From contig JAVVPO010000051.1 of assembly GCA_036655715.1 (NCBI GenBank), forward strand, positions 1 through 18,769: 18,769 nt of DNA, read 5' to 3'. The position numbers were made by a program, and so were the translations under genes. The stretch comes from JAVVPO01 sp036655715. Lineage in GTDB: Bacteria > Bacillota > Clostridia > Lachnospirales > Cellulosilyticaceae. The notes beneath the pieces are model-generated. The model was not told the DNA's origin. It was given only the letters and a program-made list of their open reading frames with translations, and ran no database searches. Below are positions 1 to 6,357 of the stretch, one piece after another (positions within the stretch are counted from its first letter, which is position 1; every line of letters begins with the position of its first letter).

Positions 1-16
1 CTCTCCTTGCGAACCT

Positions 17-69
17 CCCCTAAAATCCCCAAAACTTATTCCCCACAAAAAAAAGAACCCCAAGTCCCC
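17..69 (-). repeat. Five GGGG tracts, long-loop G-quadruplex candidate
   Basis: On the minus strand, GGGG runs lie at 66-69, 58-61, 41-44, 27-30 and 17-20, with gaps of 4, 13, 10 and 6 nt. Five G4 runs within 53 bp is striking in such AT-rich DNA. They lie in the transcript read out of purA. Two of the loops exceed the usual 7-nt limit, so folding is only a possibility. Confidence 0.4.
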
Positions 70-78
70 TCAGAGTTC
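47..78 (-). terminator. Probable rho-independent terminator of purA
   Basis: Read on the minus strand, GAACTCT (78-72) can pair with GGGGTTC (61-55) to give a seven-pair stem containing two G-T wobbles and a 10-nt loop, followed directly by eight T (54-47). It lies 22 bp beyond the purA stop. The stem is modest, and the GGGG tracts in its loop and 3' arm could fold otherwise. Confidence 0.5.
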
Positions 79-99
79 CCAAATTCCTAATTATACAAC

Positions 100-1380
100 T
101 TATGCAATGACAATATTCTGATCCCTATTTGGTCCTACCCCCACCATAGTAATCTTACATTCACATAATTCTTCTATTCTAGCAATATATTTCTTTACGC
201 TTTCAGGCAATTCTTCATAAGAACGGATATGAGAAATCTCTCCCCATCCTTCCATTTCCTCGTAAACTGGTTTACATTTTTTAAGATTTTCAAGACTTGC
301 TGGGAAATGCTTAATAACCTTTCCATCAAGTTCATATCCTACACAGATTTTGATTGTTTCGATATCTTTAAGTACATCTATTTTGTTAAGAGCAATTTGT
401 GTGAGTCCACTTGTACGTACAGCAAACTGTCCAATTACTGCATCAAACCATCCACATCTTCTAGGTCTTCCTGTTGTCGTACCAAATTCATGACCTGCTA
501 CGCGAATACTTTCCCCTAACTCATCATCTAATTCTGTTGGGAATGGACCTTTTCCTACACGTGTTATATAACCCTTCATAACGCCAATACATTCATCAAT
601 CATAGTTGGTCCAATTCCTGAACCAATACAAGCGCCACCTGTTACTGGATGTGAAGATGTTACATAAGGATATGTTCCTAAGTCTAAATCAAGTAATGTC
701 CCTTGTGCACCTTCAAAGAGTACATTTTTTCCTGATTTTAAAGACTCATACGCGATAACAGTTGTATCTGTTACGTAAGGCTTAAGACGTTTTGCATACG
801 CCATGTAACTTGAAACAATTTCTTCTGCATTAAATTGTATCTCTTGTCCATATACATGTTTAAGCATTAAATTTTTAATCTTAACATTCTCTGCTACTTT
901 TTCTGCAAATACTTCTGGGTGATATAAATCACATATACGCACACCAGAACGATCTGCTTTATCTATATAACAAGGACCAATACCTTTTTTGGTTGTCCCT
1001 ATATCTTTACCTTCTTTAGCTGCTATTTCCTCTTTTGCTTTATCTAAAGCTTTATGATATGGCATAACGAGATGCGCTCTCTCACTAATTCTAAGTGTAC
1101 TTACATCTATACCTTTACTTGCTAAATGATCTATTTCTTCTAACATGCCTTCTGGATCAATAACAACTCCATTTCCTACGATACATATTTTTCCTGGATA
1201 TAAAATTCCTGATGGTATTAAATGAAATTTATAAACTTCATCATTTACTGTTACAGTATGTCCTGCATTGTTACCTCCTTGGCAACGTATAACTACATCA
1301 GCTTCTTGGGATAGGATGTCTATAATTTTTGCTTTTCCTTCGTCTCCCCATTGTGCTCCTATTATAACTTTACTTGGCAT
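100..1380 (-). CDS. purA: Adenylosuccinate synthetase
   Basis: The enzyme joins aspartate to IMP using GTP, the first committed step from IMP to AMP, in the cytoplasm. The 426-residue length fits the family. Visible motifs are WGDEGKAK (11-18), with catalytic Asp13 and phosphate-loop Lys16; NNAGHT with catalytic His41; GTTKKGIGP, which binds the IMP phosphate; EGAQGTLLDLD; TTTGRPRRCGW; the guanine-recognising NKID; and GVGPNRD near the C-terminus. The ATG at 1380 is preferred because AAAGGA (1396-1391) lies 10 nt upstream. The in-frame GTG three codons earlier would be only 1 nt from that ribosome binding site. One oddity is Ala at position 17, where Escherichia coli and many others have Gly (GDEGKGK). 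A promoter lies at 1417-1445 and a terminator follows, so it looks monocistronic. Identity is essentially certain. Confidence 0.97.
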   Translation of the reverse strand: MPSKVIIGAQWGDEGKAKIIDILSQEADVVIRCQGGNNAGHTVTVNDEVYKFHLIPSGILYPGKICIVGNGVVIDPEGMLEEIDHLASKGIDVSTLRISERAHLVMPYHKALDKAKEEIAAKEGKDIGTTKKGIGPCYIDKADRSGVRICDLYHPEVFAEKVAENVKIKNLMLKHVYGQEIQFNAEEIVSSYMAYAKRLKPYVTDTTVIAYESLKSGKNVLFEGAQGTLLDLDLGTYPYVTSSHPVTGGACIGSGIGPTMIDECIGVMKGYITRVGKGPFPTELDDELGESIRVAGHEFGTTTGRPRRCGWFDAVIGQFAVRTSGLTQIALNKIDVLKDIETIKICVGYELDGKVIKHFPASLENLKKCKPVYEEMEGWGEISHIRSYEELPESVKKYIARIEELCECKITMVGVGPNRDQNIVIA

Positions 1381-1416
1381 GGCATACACGTCCTTTCATT
1401 TCATTCAATCTCCTTT

Positions 1417-1445
1417 AGGATACCAAATAACCTCTTATAAATCAA
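1417..1445 (-). promoter_or_regulatory. Predicted promoter of purA
   Basis: On the minus strand TTGATT (1445-1440), a 17-bp spacer and TATCCT (1422-1417) form a sigma-A-like promoter. The predicted start is near 1410, giving a leader of about 30 nt. I see no purine riboswitch or PurR box in the short leader. Confidence 0.45.
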
Positions 1446-1503
1446 TACAGCCTCCGAATATTAATTCTTATACCAGCTATAACGTTCACTTATACTTCTC
1501 TTT

Positions 1504-2025
1504 TTAATAGGTCAAATCAATGACATGTAATTCTCCTTCAGCTTTAAACCAAGCAAAGACACCATAAGACATATTATCTACCTCTTTGAAACAATAATAC
1601 ATATAATCTTTATCTAATTTATCTCTATATCTAGTAAGTTGCCTTCTCTCTTCGATTGTAATATCATACCATTCTTCTAAAAATCTAAAACACTTTTTTA
1701 TTTGCTCTTGTACAAAGCTATCCTTAGGTTGCCACTCTACTAATTGACTAACATCTTCAATATCTTTTTGATTTGTATACTTCAAAACAATATAGCTGAC
1801 TCCATTCCCATAAAACCCTTTATATCTAACAACTTTTTGCCCTTCATAATTTTGTGGCAAATCTACATCCCATTCTTTTTCTATTGTCTCTGTAAATGTC
1901 TCAGCCACCCTATTTTTAACCTGCGTATTTATGAGTAATGCCCCTATAACTATTATTCCAATAGCCTTATAGCCTTTATACTTTCCCTTAATACTTCCTT
2001 TTAATATTAATCCTATCCCCTTCAT
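1504..2025 (-). CDS. Unrecognised membrane-anchored protein, 173 aa
   Basis: I do not recognise this family. The N-terminus is basic (several Lys in residues 2-19), followed by a single hydrophobic helix at about 20-34 (AIGIIVIGALLINT). No lipobox cysteine is present, so it is probably anchored with the remaining 140 or so residues outside the cell. That part is rich in Tyr, Trp, Lys and Glu. It carries WDVDLP near residue 53, a charged predicted helix around 105-140, and ends in an aromatic, strand-like stretch (GVFAWFKAEGELHVIDLTY). Only two Cys are seen. The start ATG has a weak GGGTG upstream. It lies between purA and the divergent mecA-like gene and shares no operon with a gene of known function. 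The reading frame is long and intact, so it is likely a real gene of unknown role. Confidence 0.7.
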   Translation of the reverse strand: MKGIGLILKGSIKGKYKGYKAIGIIVIGALLINTQVKNRVAETFTETIEKEWDVDLPQNYEGQKVVRYKGFYGNGVSYIVLKYTNQKDIEDVSQLVEWQPKDSFVQEQIKKCFRFLEEWYDITIEERRQLTRYRDKLDKDYMYYCFKEVDNMSYGVFAWFKAEGELHVIDLTY

Positions 2026-2203
2026 TATTTCACCCGATTCCTACCAATCATTTAGCTCATCTTATCAGTAGTTATTTCTATTGTATAGGTTCCTTGCCTC
2101 TTCTTTGTGTAAATTTCTTTATCTTGATTTAGTAAATAAAATCATTCTATCTTTCATATAATGAAGTAATACTTTTTCTAAGCTAATTGATATATTTATC
2201 CTC

Positions 2204-2232
2204 TTTACATTTATTTAACCTTACCTTATACT
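2204..2232 (+). promoter_or_regulatory. Predicted promoter of the mecA-like gene
   Basis: TTTACA (2204-2209), a 17-bp spacer and TATACT (2227-2232) match sigma-A elements well. The predicted start near 2239 would give a leader of about 50 nt before the ATG at 2289. Confidence 0.55.
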
Positions 2233-2288
2233 AATTTATATCTTATGTTATTTAGTATTACTGTGACTTTGTGAAAGGATGTGAGTAT

Positions 2289-2972
2289 ATGAAAATTGAA
2301 AAAATCAGCGATACACAAATCCGAGTCACTTTAGATCACGCGGACCTCGAGAATCGAAATATTAAAATTGGTGAATTAGCTTATGGATCTACAAAAGCAC
2401 AAGCACTCTTTAAAGATATGATGACTAGAGCTTTTGAAGATTTTGGTTTTGAAGCAGAAAATGTCCCTCTTATGATTGAAGCAGTTCCTTTATCTACGGA
2501 TAGCATTATGATTGTAGTGACTAAGGTTGAAGATCCATCTCAAATTGATCTTAAACTAGATGCTATTGGTGAGAGACCCACTCACAGAACGTTCAAAGAG
2601 CCTGAAGAAGACAGACTAACCGATTTAGAACTTATGGGAAGCCATTCTCATGCAAGTTCTTCTCCTCTAGTATCTAATGAACCTGTGGTTTTAATGTACT
2701 GTTTTAACACTCTAGATGATGTCTGTTTTACAGCCCATCATATACAACCTATGTATTTTGGTGAAAATTCACTTTTTAAATATAATCAGAAATACTTTTT
2801 AATCTTACACGCTAACCAAAATGTTTCTATGAATGATTCAATGTTAGTTAGTGTACTCGATGAATTTGGTCAACGTGGTATTTCAAGTGACCTTGGCGAA
2901 ATGTTTCTTTTAGAGCATGGTAAGCCAATCATTGCTTCAAATGCTATTGATGTACTCGCTAAATATTTATAA
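2289..2972 (+). CDS. mecA: MecA-like adaptor protein
   Basis: MecA-family adaptors deliver substrates to the ClpC AAA+ unfoldase and ClpP protease, and in bacilli they control competence and other regulators. The N-terminal substrate-binding part (about 1-80) begins MKIEKISDTQIRVTL, the typical MecA opening, and contains AFEDFGFEAENVPLMIEAVPLSTDSI followed by the strand-like IMIVVTKVED. A polar acidic linker (about 85-125) follows. The C-terminal ClpC-binding part (about 128-227) begins VLMYCFNTLDDV and contains SLFKYNQKYFLIL and the EFGQRG segment near residue 190. At 227 residues it is close to the usual 210-240. ATG 2289 is chosen over an in-frame GTG at 2271 because AAAGGA (2274-2279) sits 9 nt before it. 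It stands alone between its promoter and a bidirectional terminator. No clp gene is in the window, and its targets cannot be read from the sequence. Confidence 0.85.
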   Translation: MKIEKISDTQIRVTLDHADLENRNIKIGELAYGSTKAQALFKDMMTRAFEDFGFEAENVPLMIEAVPLSTDSIMIVVTKVEDPSQIDLKLDAIGERPTHRTFKEPEEDRLTDLELMGSHSHASSSPLVSNEPVVLMYCFNTLDDVCFTAHHIQPMYFGENSLFKYNQKYFLILHANQNVSMNDSMLVSVLDEFGQRGISSDLGEMFLLEHGKPIIASNAIDVLAKYL

Positions 2973-3007
2973 AAAAAATCGCCCTCTGATGAGAAGGCGA
3001 TTTTTTT
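2972..3007. terminator. Bidirectional terminator between mecA and the DUF1858 gene
   Basis: AAAAAAATCGCC (2972-2983) and GGCGATTTTTTT (2996-3007) form a perfect 12-bp stem with a 12-nt loop. T-runs are available on both strands. It serves the convergent mecA-like and DUF1858 genes. Confidence 0.9.
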
Positions 3008-3014
3008 ATAAATA

Positions 3015-3227
3015 TTATTCAGCTACTGTTGCTAAATAATCATTAATTTCTTTTACTAATGCATCAACATCCATACCATGTACTGCGCAAGCATCTTCAA
3101 TTGATTCCATTTGTGATGATGGACAACCAAGACAGTGCATACCTGAGTTCATAAGGATTGGAATAACACCTTTATCTACTTGTAAAATTTGACCAATAAT
3201 CATATCTTTAGTAATTTGTTTTGCCAT
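3015..3227 (-). CDS. DUF1858 redox-disulfide domain protein
   Basis: This 70-residue protein is a single DUF1858 domain, related to the hybrid-cluster-protein-associated redox disulfide family. Typical features are the N-terminal ITKDMIIGQIL and VIPILMNSGMHCLGCPSSQ, with a CxxC pair at residues 32 and 35, and a third Cys at 47 in EDACAVHGMD. The fold is a small helical domain, and the CxxC is thought to be redox active or cofactor-linked; no reaction is established. The start is clear, with AAAGGAG 7 nt upstream of the ATG. It has its own promoter (3299-3327) and shares a terminator with mecA. No hybrid cluster protein, nitroreductase or radical enzyme gene is adjacent, so its partner is unknown. 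Family assignment is firm and function is open. Confidence 0.88.
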   Translation of the reverse strand: MAKQITKDMIIGQILQVDKGVIPILMNSGMHCLGCPSSQMESIEDACAVHGMDVDALVKEINDYLATVAE

Positions 3228-3298
3228 TTCAATTCTCCTTTGTATTATTAAATTTTATTTATTTATAGTTATATTTCTAAAATCATCTTACTCCTATA

Positions 3299-3327
3299 AT
3301 TATAAATAGAATTACCTTATTTAGCAA
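3299..3327 (-). promoter_or_regulatory. Predicted promoter of the DUF1858 gene
   Basis: On the minus strand TTGCTA (3327-3322), a 17-bp spacer and a consensus TATAAT (3304-3299) lie about 70 bp upstream of the start codon and just after the ppaC stop. The gene can therefore be transcribed separately from ppaC. Confidence 0.6.
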
Positions 3328-3346
3328 CTTTTATTCTTTGGTAATG

Positions 3347-4978
3347 TTAATTATTTTGTGCCGCCATCATAAGTCTTGGGATAATCTGCTTTTTACGAGA
3401 GTAAACATCTGGTAAGAAAATACTCTCATCTTCCCTTCTTATATTAAATGCATGTTCTGCTAACCATTTTTCACTACCTATAGCAATAAGTTCTGTCCCA
3501 CCTAGTATGAGATCTGTAACCATGAGTATAGCAAGGTCTAATCCTTCTGTAGCTGTTAACTTCTGCATTTCTTCTAGTATCTCATCTTTCATATTATAGA
3601 TAGTTTTAAAATCTCCTGTATTAATCTGTGATACAGAAGCATTATATTTACCAATAGTAAACTGTTTTCTATCTATATATAGAAGTTCTGTTGCAGTTAC
3701 GCCCTCTAGCGAAGTGCCGGCTGCAATTAAGTCCATACCATAAGACTCTACATCTACTTCTGCTATTTGTGCAAGCCTTTTAGCCATCTTAATATCTTCT
3801 GGTGTACAAGTTGGTGACTTAAAGAGTAGTGTGTCAGAAAGAATAGCACTTAGCATAACCCCTGCAATTTGCCTTGGTGGCATCATATTATTCTCTTCAT
3901 ATATTTTCGCTATAATCGTAGAAGTACAACCCACTGGCTCTGCTCTTAAAAATACTGGTATGCCCGTATTGATATTTGCTATCCTATGATGGTCTATTAC
4001 TTCTAATATCTCAGCTTGCTCTATACCTGGCGCACTTTGCGCCTGCTCATTGTGGTCTACTAATATAACTCTCTTCTTCTGAATATCTAAGATATGCCTT
4101 TTAGAGATAACCCCTTTTACTTGCCCCTCTTTATCAACTATCGGGAAATGTCTGTGTGTTGTATTAAGCATAATCTCTTTAACTTCATCTATCGTATCAT
4201 CTGCTTCAAAATAAACTAAATTTTGATTCCCTATGAGATTCTTAACAGAAATACTTTGAGATACCATTTTAATGGCTTTAAAGAAAGAGTATGATGTAGC
4301 AACTACCGCACACTGAGTGCCTTCCGGTAGTTCTATATTCATCTTATCTAAATCTACATCTGTAATGATGACACATCCAGCCCCTGAAGCAATAGACTCA
4401 TGAATAAGTCTTTTGTTATTTCCAGTAATCATAATATCTGTATTTTCTAGATGCTCATCATCACTGATTGAAGATGTTGTATAAACATCCCCTTGTACAT
4501 AAGGATGTGGATATTCACCACATATTGTTCTACCTTCTAGTACTGCTGGAATATTCACAAACGGCGTACGCTTTTTCTTTAATACACTTCCATCTGTCAA
4601 ACCAATATAAGTTTTTGCTATATCTGATATGGATATAACCCCAGCTAATTTATGATCCGGATAAAGTACGGGAATCATTTGCCTACCATGTTCAGTCATT
4701 ATATCCCATGCTTTTTTTACAGAATCTACTACATAAATAGGTGGAATTTTATAGTAATTCATATCTTCTACTTGTGGTTTTATATTATCAATAAAAACAG
4801 GTGGCTTTACTCCAAAATAAGTCAATGCAAAGTTTGTTTCTTTATTTACTTTGCCAAGTCTTGCTGCTACTACACTGTCATAACCTAAACTTCTTTTTAG
4901 GTGAGCATATGCAATAGATGAACATATTGAGTCCGTATCGGGATTTCTGTGTCCAAATACGTAGATACATTTGCTCAT
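3347..4978 (-). CDS. ppaC: Manganese-dependent inorganic pyrophosphatase with CBS and DRTGG domains
   Basis: A family II cytoplasmic pyrophosphatase that splits PPi to two phosphates, pulling biosynthetic reactions forward. The DHH catalytic domain is split. GHRNPDTDS (9-17) gives metal ligands His10, Asp14 and Asp16. After the insert come VDHNE (Asp308), IDHH (329-331) and SDT (Asp382). The C-terminal DHHA2 domain carries the substrate-binding SRKKQ (527-531). The insert between them contains a CBS motif (about 78-125), a DRTGG domain (about 130-245) and a second CBS motif (about 247-303). In characterised relatives such as that of Clostridium perfringens, this region binds adenine nucleotides: AMP or ADP inhibits, and ATP or diadenosine polyphosphates activate. 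At 543 residues it is full length. GGAAGGTG precedes the ATG. Its promoter is at 5007-5035, and it appears monocistronic. Confidence 0.95.
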   Translation of the reverse strand: MSKCIYVFGHRNPDTDSICSSIAYAHLKRSLGYDSVVAARLGKVNKETNFALTYFGVKPPVFIDNIKPQVEDMNYYKIPPIYVVDSVKKAWDIMTEHGRQMIPVLYPDHKLAGVISISDIAKTYIGLTDGSVLKKKRTPFVNIPAVLEGRTICGEYPHPYVQGDVYTTSSISDDEHLENTDIMITGNNKRLIHESIASGAGCVIITDVDLDKMNIELPEGTQCAVVATSYSFFKAIKMVSQSISVKNLIGNQNLVYFEADDTIDEVKEIMLNTTHRHFPIVDKEGQVKGVISKRHILDIQKKRVILVDHNEQAQSAPGIEQAEILEVIDHHRIANINTGIPVFLRAEPVGCTSTIIAKIYEENNMMPPRQIAGVMLSAILSDTLLFKSPTCTPEDIKMAKRLAQIAEVDVESYGMDLIAAGTSLEGVTATELLYIDRKQFTIGKYNASVSQINTGDFKTIYNMKDEILEEMQKLTATEGLDLAILMVTDLILGGTELIAIGSEKWLAEHAFNIRREDESIFLPDVYSRKKQIIPRLMMAAQNN

Positions 4979-5006
4979 AATTCACCTTCCTTCTCTTTAT
5001 TCCCAA

Positions 5007-5035
5007 AGTATACCTAACTTTCAGTTTATTTGCAA
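5007..5035 (-). promoter_or_regulatory. Predicted promoter of ppaC
   Basis: On the minus strand TTGCAA (5035-5030), a 17-bp spacer and TATACT (5012-5007) form a good sigma-A-like promoter about 30 bp before the start codon. A large palindrome lies immediately upstream (5063-5102). Confidence 0.6.
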
Positions 5036-5062
5036 GTTGTACAATTTTTCCTTTTAATCATA

Positions 5063-5102
5063 ATATGCCAATTAGCATAACATTCCATACTAATTGGCAT
5101 AT
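5063..5102. repeat. 13-bp perfect inverted repeat between the DUF368 gene and ppaC
   Basis: ATATGCCAATTAG (5063-5075) and CTAATTGGCATAT (5090-5102) are exact inverted copies separated by 14 nt. There is no clear T-run after the stem on either strand, so it is not a textbook terminator. It starts 15 bp beyond the DUF368 stop and ends 28 bp upstream of the ppaC -35 box. It could be a U-poor terminator, an mRNA 3'-end stabiliser or a protein-binding site. Confidence 0.75.
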
Positions 5103-5116
5103 CTTCCAACATATTT

Positions 5117-5923
5117 TTATTTATCTGAGAAATAATAAGATATATAAGCTCCTATTATCATAAGTACTATTGCGATAATACCACTTATATTAAAGTAAAA
5201 CCCTGGATAAAGCGTAAAAATAGAACCTACTACTAAACCAAGAATCGCTAAATATGTAGTCTGTCTATACTTATTAAGTAAGATTTTCACAATTTTTGTT
5301 CCGCCAAGCAGCCCTATTAATACTCCTATTCCTACGGGAATAAGTATAAGCAAATTCATATCAGATATTGCTCCAATAGTAGTTGTATATACACCTAATG
5401 TAAGCATTATAAAAGAACCACTAATTCCAGGTATAATCATCGTAAAAGCACTAATCGCACCTGCTATTATAAGCCAAATACTCTCTACGATATTAACACT
5501 AGTCATGACTACTTGGTTAGAGGCATCTTCCGCTGTAAATGCCATAATTAACATAATCATAAAAGTTATTATACAAGGTATCCATCCTACGGTTTGCACT
5601 TTACCCTCTTTAGCTATGTTTCGCCAAACCATAGGAATACTACCTATAATAATTCCAATAAAAGCAAAACTTGTTTCTATACTATAATGATCATATAAGT
5701 AAGTAATTGCATTACTAAAAACTAAAATTCCTACTGCTACACCTATTGCTAGACTAACTAAAAAAGGGAAATTCTTCTTTAACTTTTCTTTTTTTAGGCT
5801 TATTGCATCAAGTAATTTATCATATATCCCTAAACTTACAGCCATTGTCCCTGCACTTACACCTGGAATAACATTAGCTACCCCTAATATCATTCCAATT
5901 AATATATTTTTTATATGATTCAT
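5117..5923 (-). CDS. DUF368 polyprenyl-phosphate transporter (PopT-like)
   Basis: A 268-residue polytopic inner-membrane protein with about eight hydrophobic segments. It carries the two family hallmark loops, PGVSAGT (20-26) and PGISGSF (165-171), one per half, consistent with an inverted-repeat transporter. Published work on DUF368 members in Gram-positive and Gram-negative bacteria assigns them to recycling undecaprenyl phosphate across the membrane after wall precursors are delivered outside. On that basis this protein would return the carrier lipid for peptidoglycan and teichoic acid synthesis. Direct evidence here is only the family match. The start ATG is preceded by AGGAG at 7 nt. It has its own promoter (5968-5996) and is divergent from pflB. 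Downstream is an inverted repeat before ppaC. Confidence 0.88.
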   Translation of the reverse strand: MNHIKNILIGMILGVANVIPGVSAGTMAVSLGIYDKLLDAISLKKEKLKKNFPFLVSLAIGVAVGILVFSNAITYLYDHYSIETSFAFIGIIIGSIPMVWRNIAKEGKVQTVGWIPCIITFMIMLIMAFTAEDASNQVVMTSVNIVESIWLIIAGAISAFTMIIPGISGSFIMLTLGVYTTTIGAISDMNLLILIPVGIGVLIGLLGGTKIVKILLNKYRQTTYLAILGLVVGSIFTLYPGFYFNISGIIAIVLMIIGAYISYYFSDK

Positions 5924-5967
5924 TGTTTCTCTCCTAGTGATTTTATACTAAATATAACTTCTAATTC

Positions 5968-5996
5968 ATTATACTGAGTTCATAATGCATTTACAA
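5968..5996 (-). promoter_or_regulatory. Predicted promoter of the DUF368 gene
   Basis: On the minus strand TTGTAA (5996-5991), a 17-bp spacer and a consensus TATAAT (5973-5968) lie about 45 bp upstream of the start codon. Confidence 0.6.
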
Positions 5997-6216
5997 TACT
6001 TGTACTTGTATTCTAATTGAATTCTAATATAAATCTATTTATATTTCAAATAACATATTCTTATTATACTAATTGATCAAATAACCCTGCTTTTTGTATA
6101 AATACTCTACTATTTTTTATAATTCTACGTTTTAACTATATGTTTTTTATAAATTCTTTATAATAATATGATGATATTTTCCACTCAAATCTAAACATAT
6201 TTTTTTCAATAAATTA
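5997..6216. other. AT-rich divergent spacer between the DUF368 and pflB promoters
   Basis: The gap from 5924 to 6357 carries no gene. Besides the two divergent promoters it contains the direct repeat ATTCTAAT at 6010-6017 and 6021-6028 (11 bp apart, one helical turn), a TTGATCAA palindrome near 6073, and long A/T tracts that may bend the DNA upstream of pflB. I see no other defined element. Confidence 0.4.
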
Positions 6217-6246
6217 TTGACGTGTATACAGTATACATTATATAAT
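6217..6246 (+). promoter_or_regulatory. Predicted pflB promoter
   Basis: TTGACG (6217-6222), an 18-bp spacer and a perfect TATAAT (6241-6246) form a strong sigma-A-like promoter. The predicted start near 6253 leaves a leader of about 105 nt before pflB. The spacer is almost filled by a palindromic operator. Confidence 0.7.
6223..6237. promoter_or_regulatory. Palindromic operator inside the pflB promoter spacer
   Basis: TGTATACAGTATACA is a perfect inverted repeat around a central A/T, built from two GTATAC half-sites. It begins directly after the -35 box and ends 3 bp before the -10 box, where a bound dimer would block RNA polymerase. GntR-family regulators often bind GTnnAC-type sites, but the actual regulator is unknown. 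It does not match Rex or FNR consensus sites. Confidence 0.6.
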
Positions 6247-6298
6247 AAGTGTGTAAAAGTTAGTTATTAGTAATCATTATTAAATGTACCTATTTTAA

Positions 6299-6316
6299 TG
6301 TATCTTTAAGGATACA
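6299..6316 (+). other. Hairpin in the pflB leader
   Basis: TGTATCT and GGATACA can pair (one T-G wobble) around a TTAA loop about 40 nt before the start codon. It may only stabilise the mRNA; no known riboswitch fold is recognised in the leader. Confidence 0.35.
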
Positions 6317-6357
6317 ACTATTATAATCTGAATGATATTAAAAGGAGATGACCCTAT

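Noticed and set aside
229..519. A 96-codon plus-strand frame opposite purA
   Set aside because: It lies wholly antisense to a clear purA, has low-complexity Cys/Ser/Phe-rich composition and no credible ribosome binding site.
1393..1417. A tiny upstream reading frame (ATG AAA TGA) after AAAGGAG ahead of purA
   Set aside because: The AAAGGAG overlaps the predicted -10 region, so it would lie upstream of the transcript start; the frame is also only two codons long.
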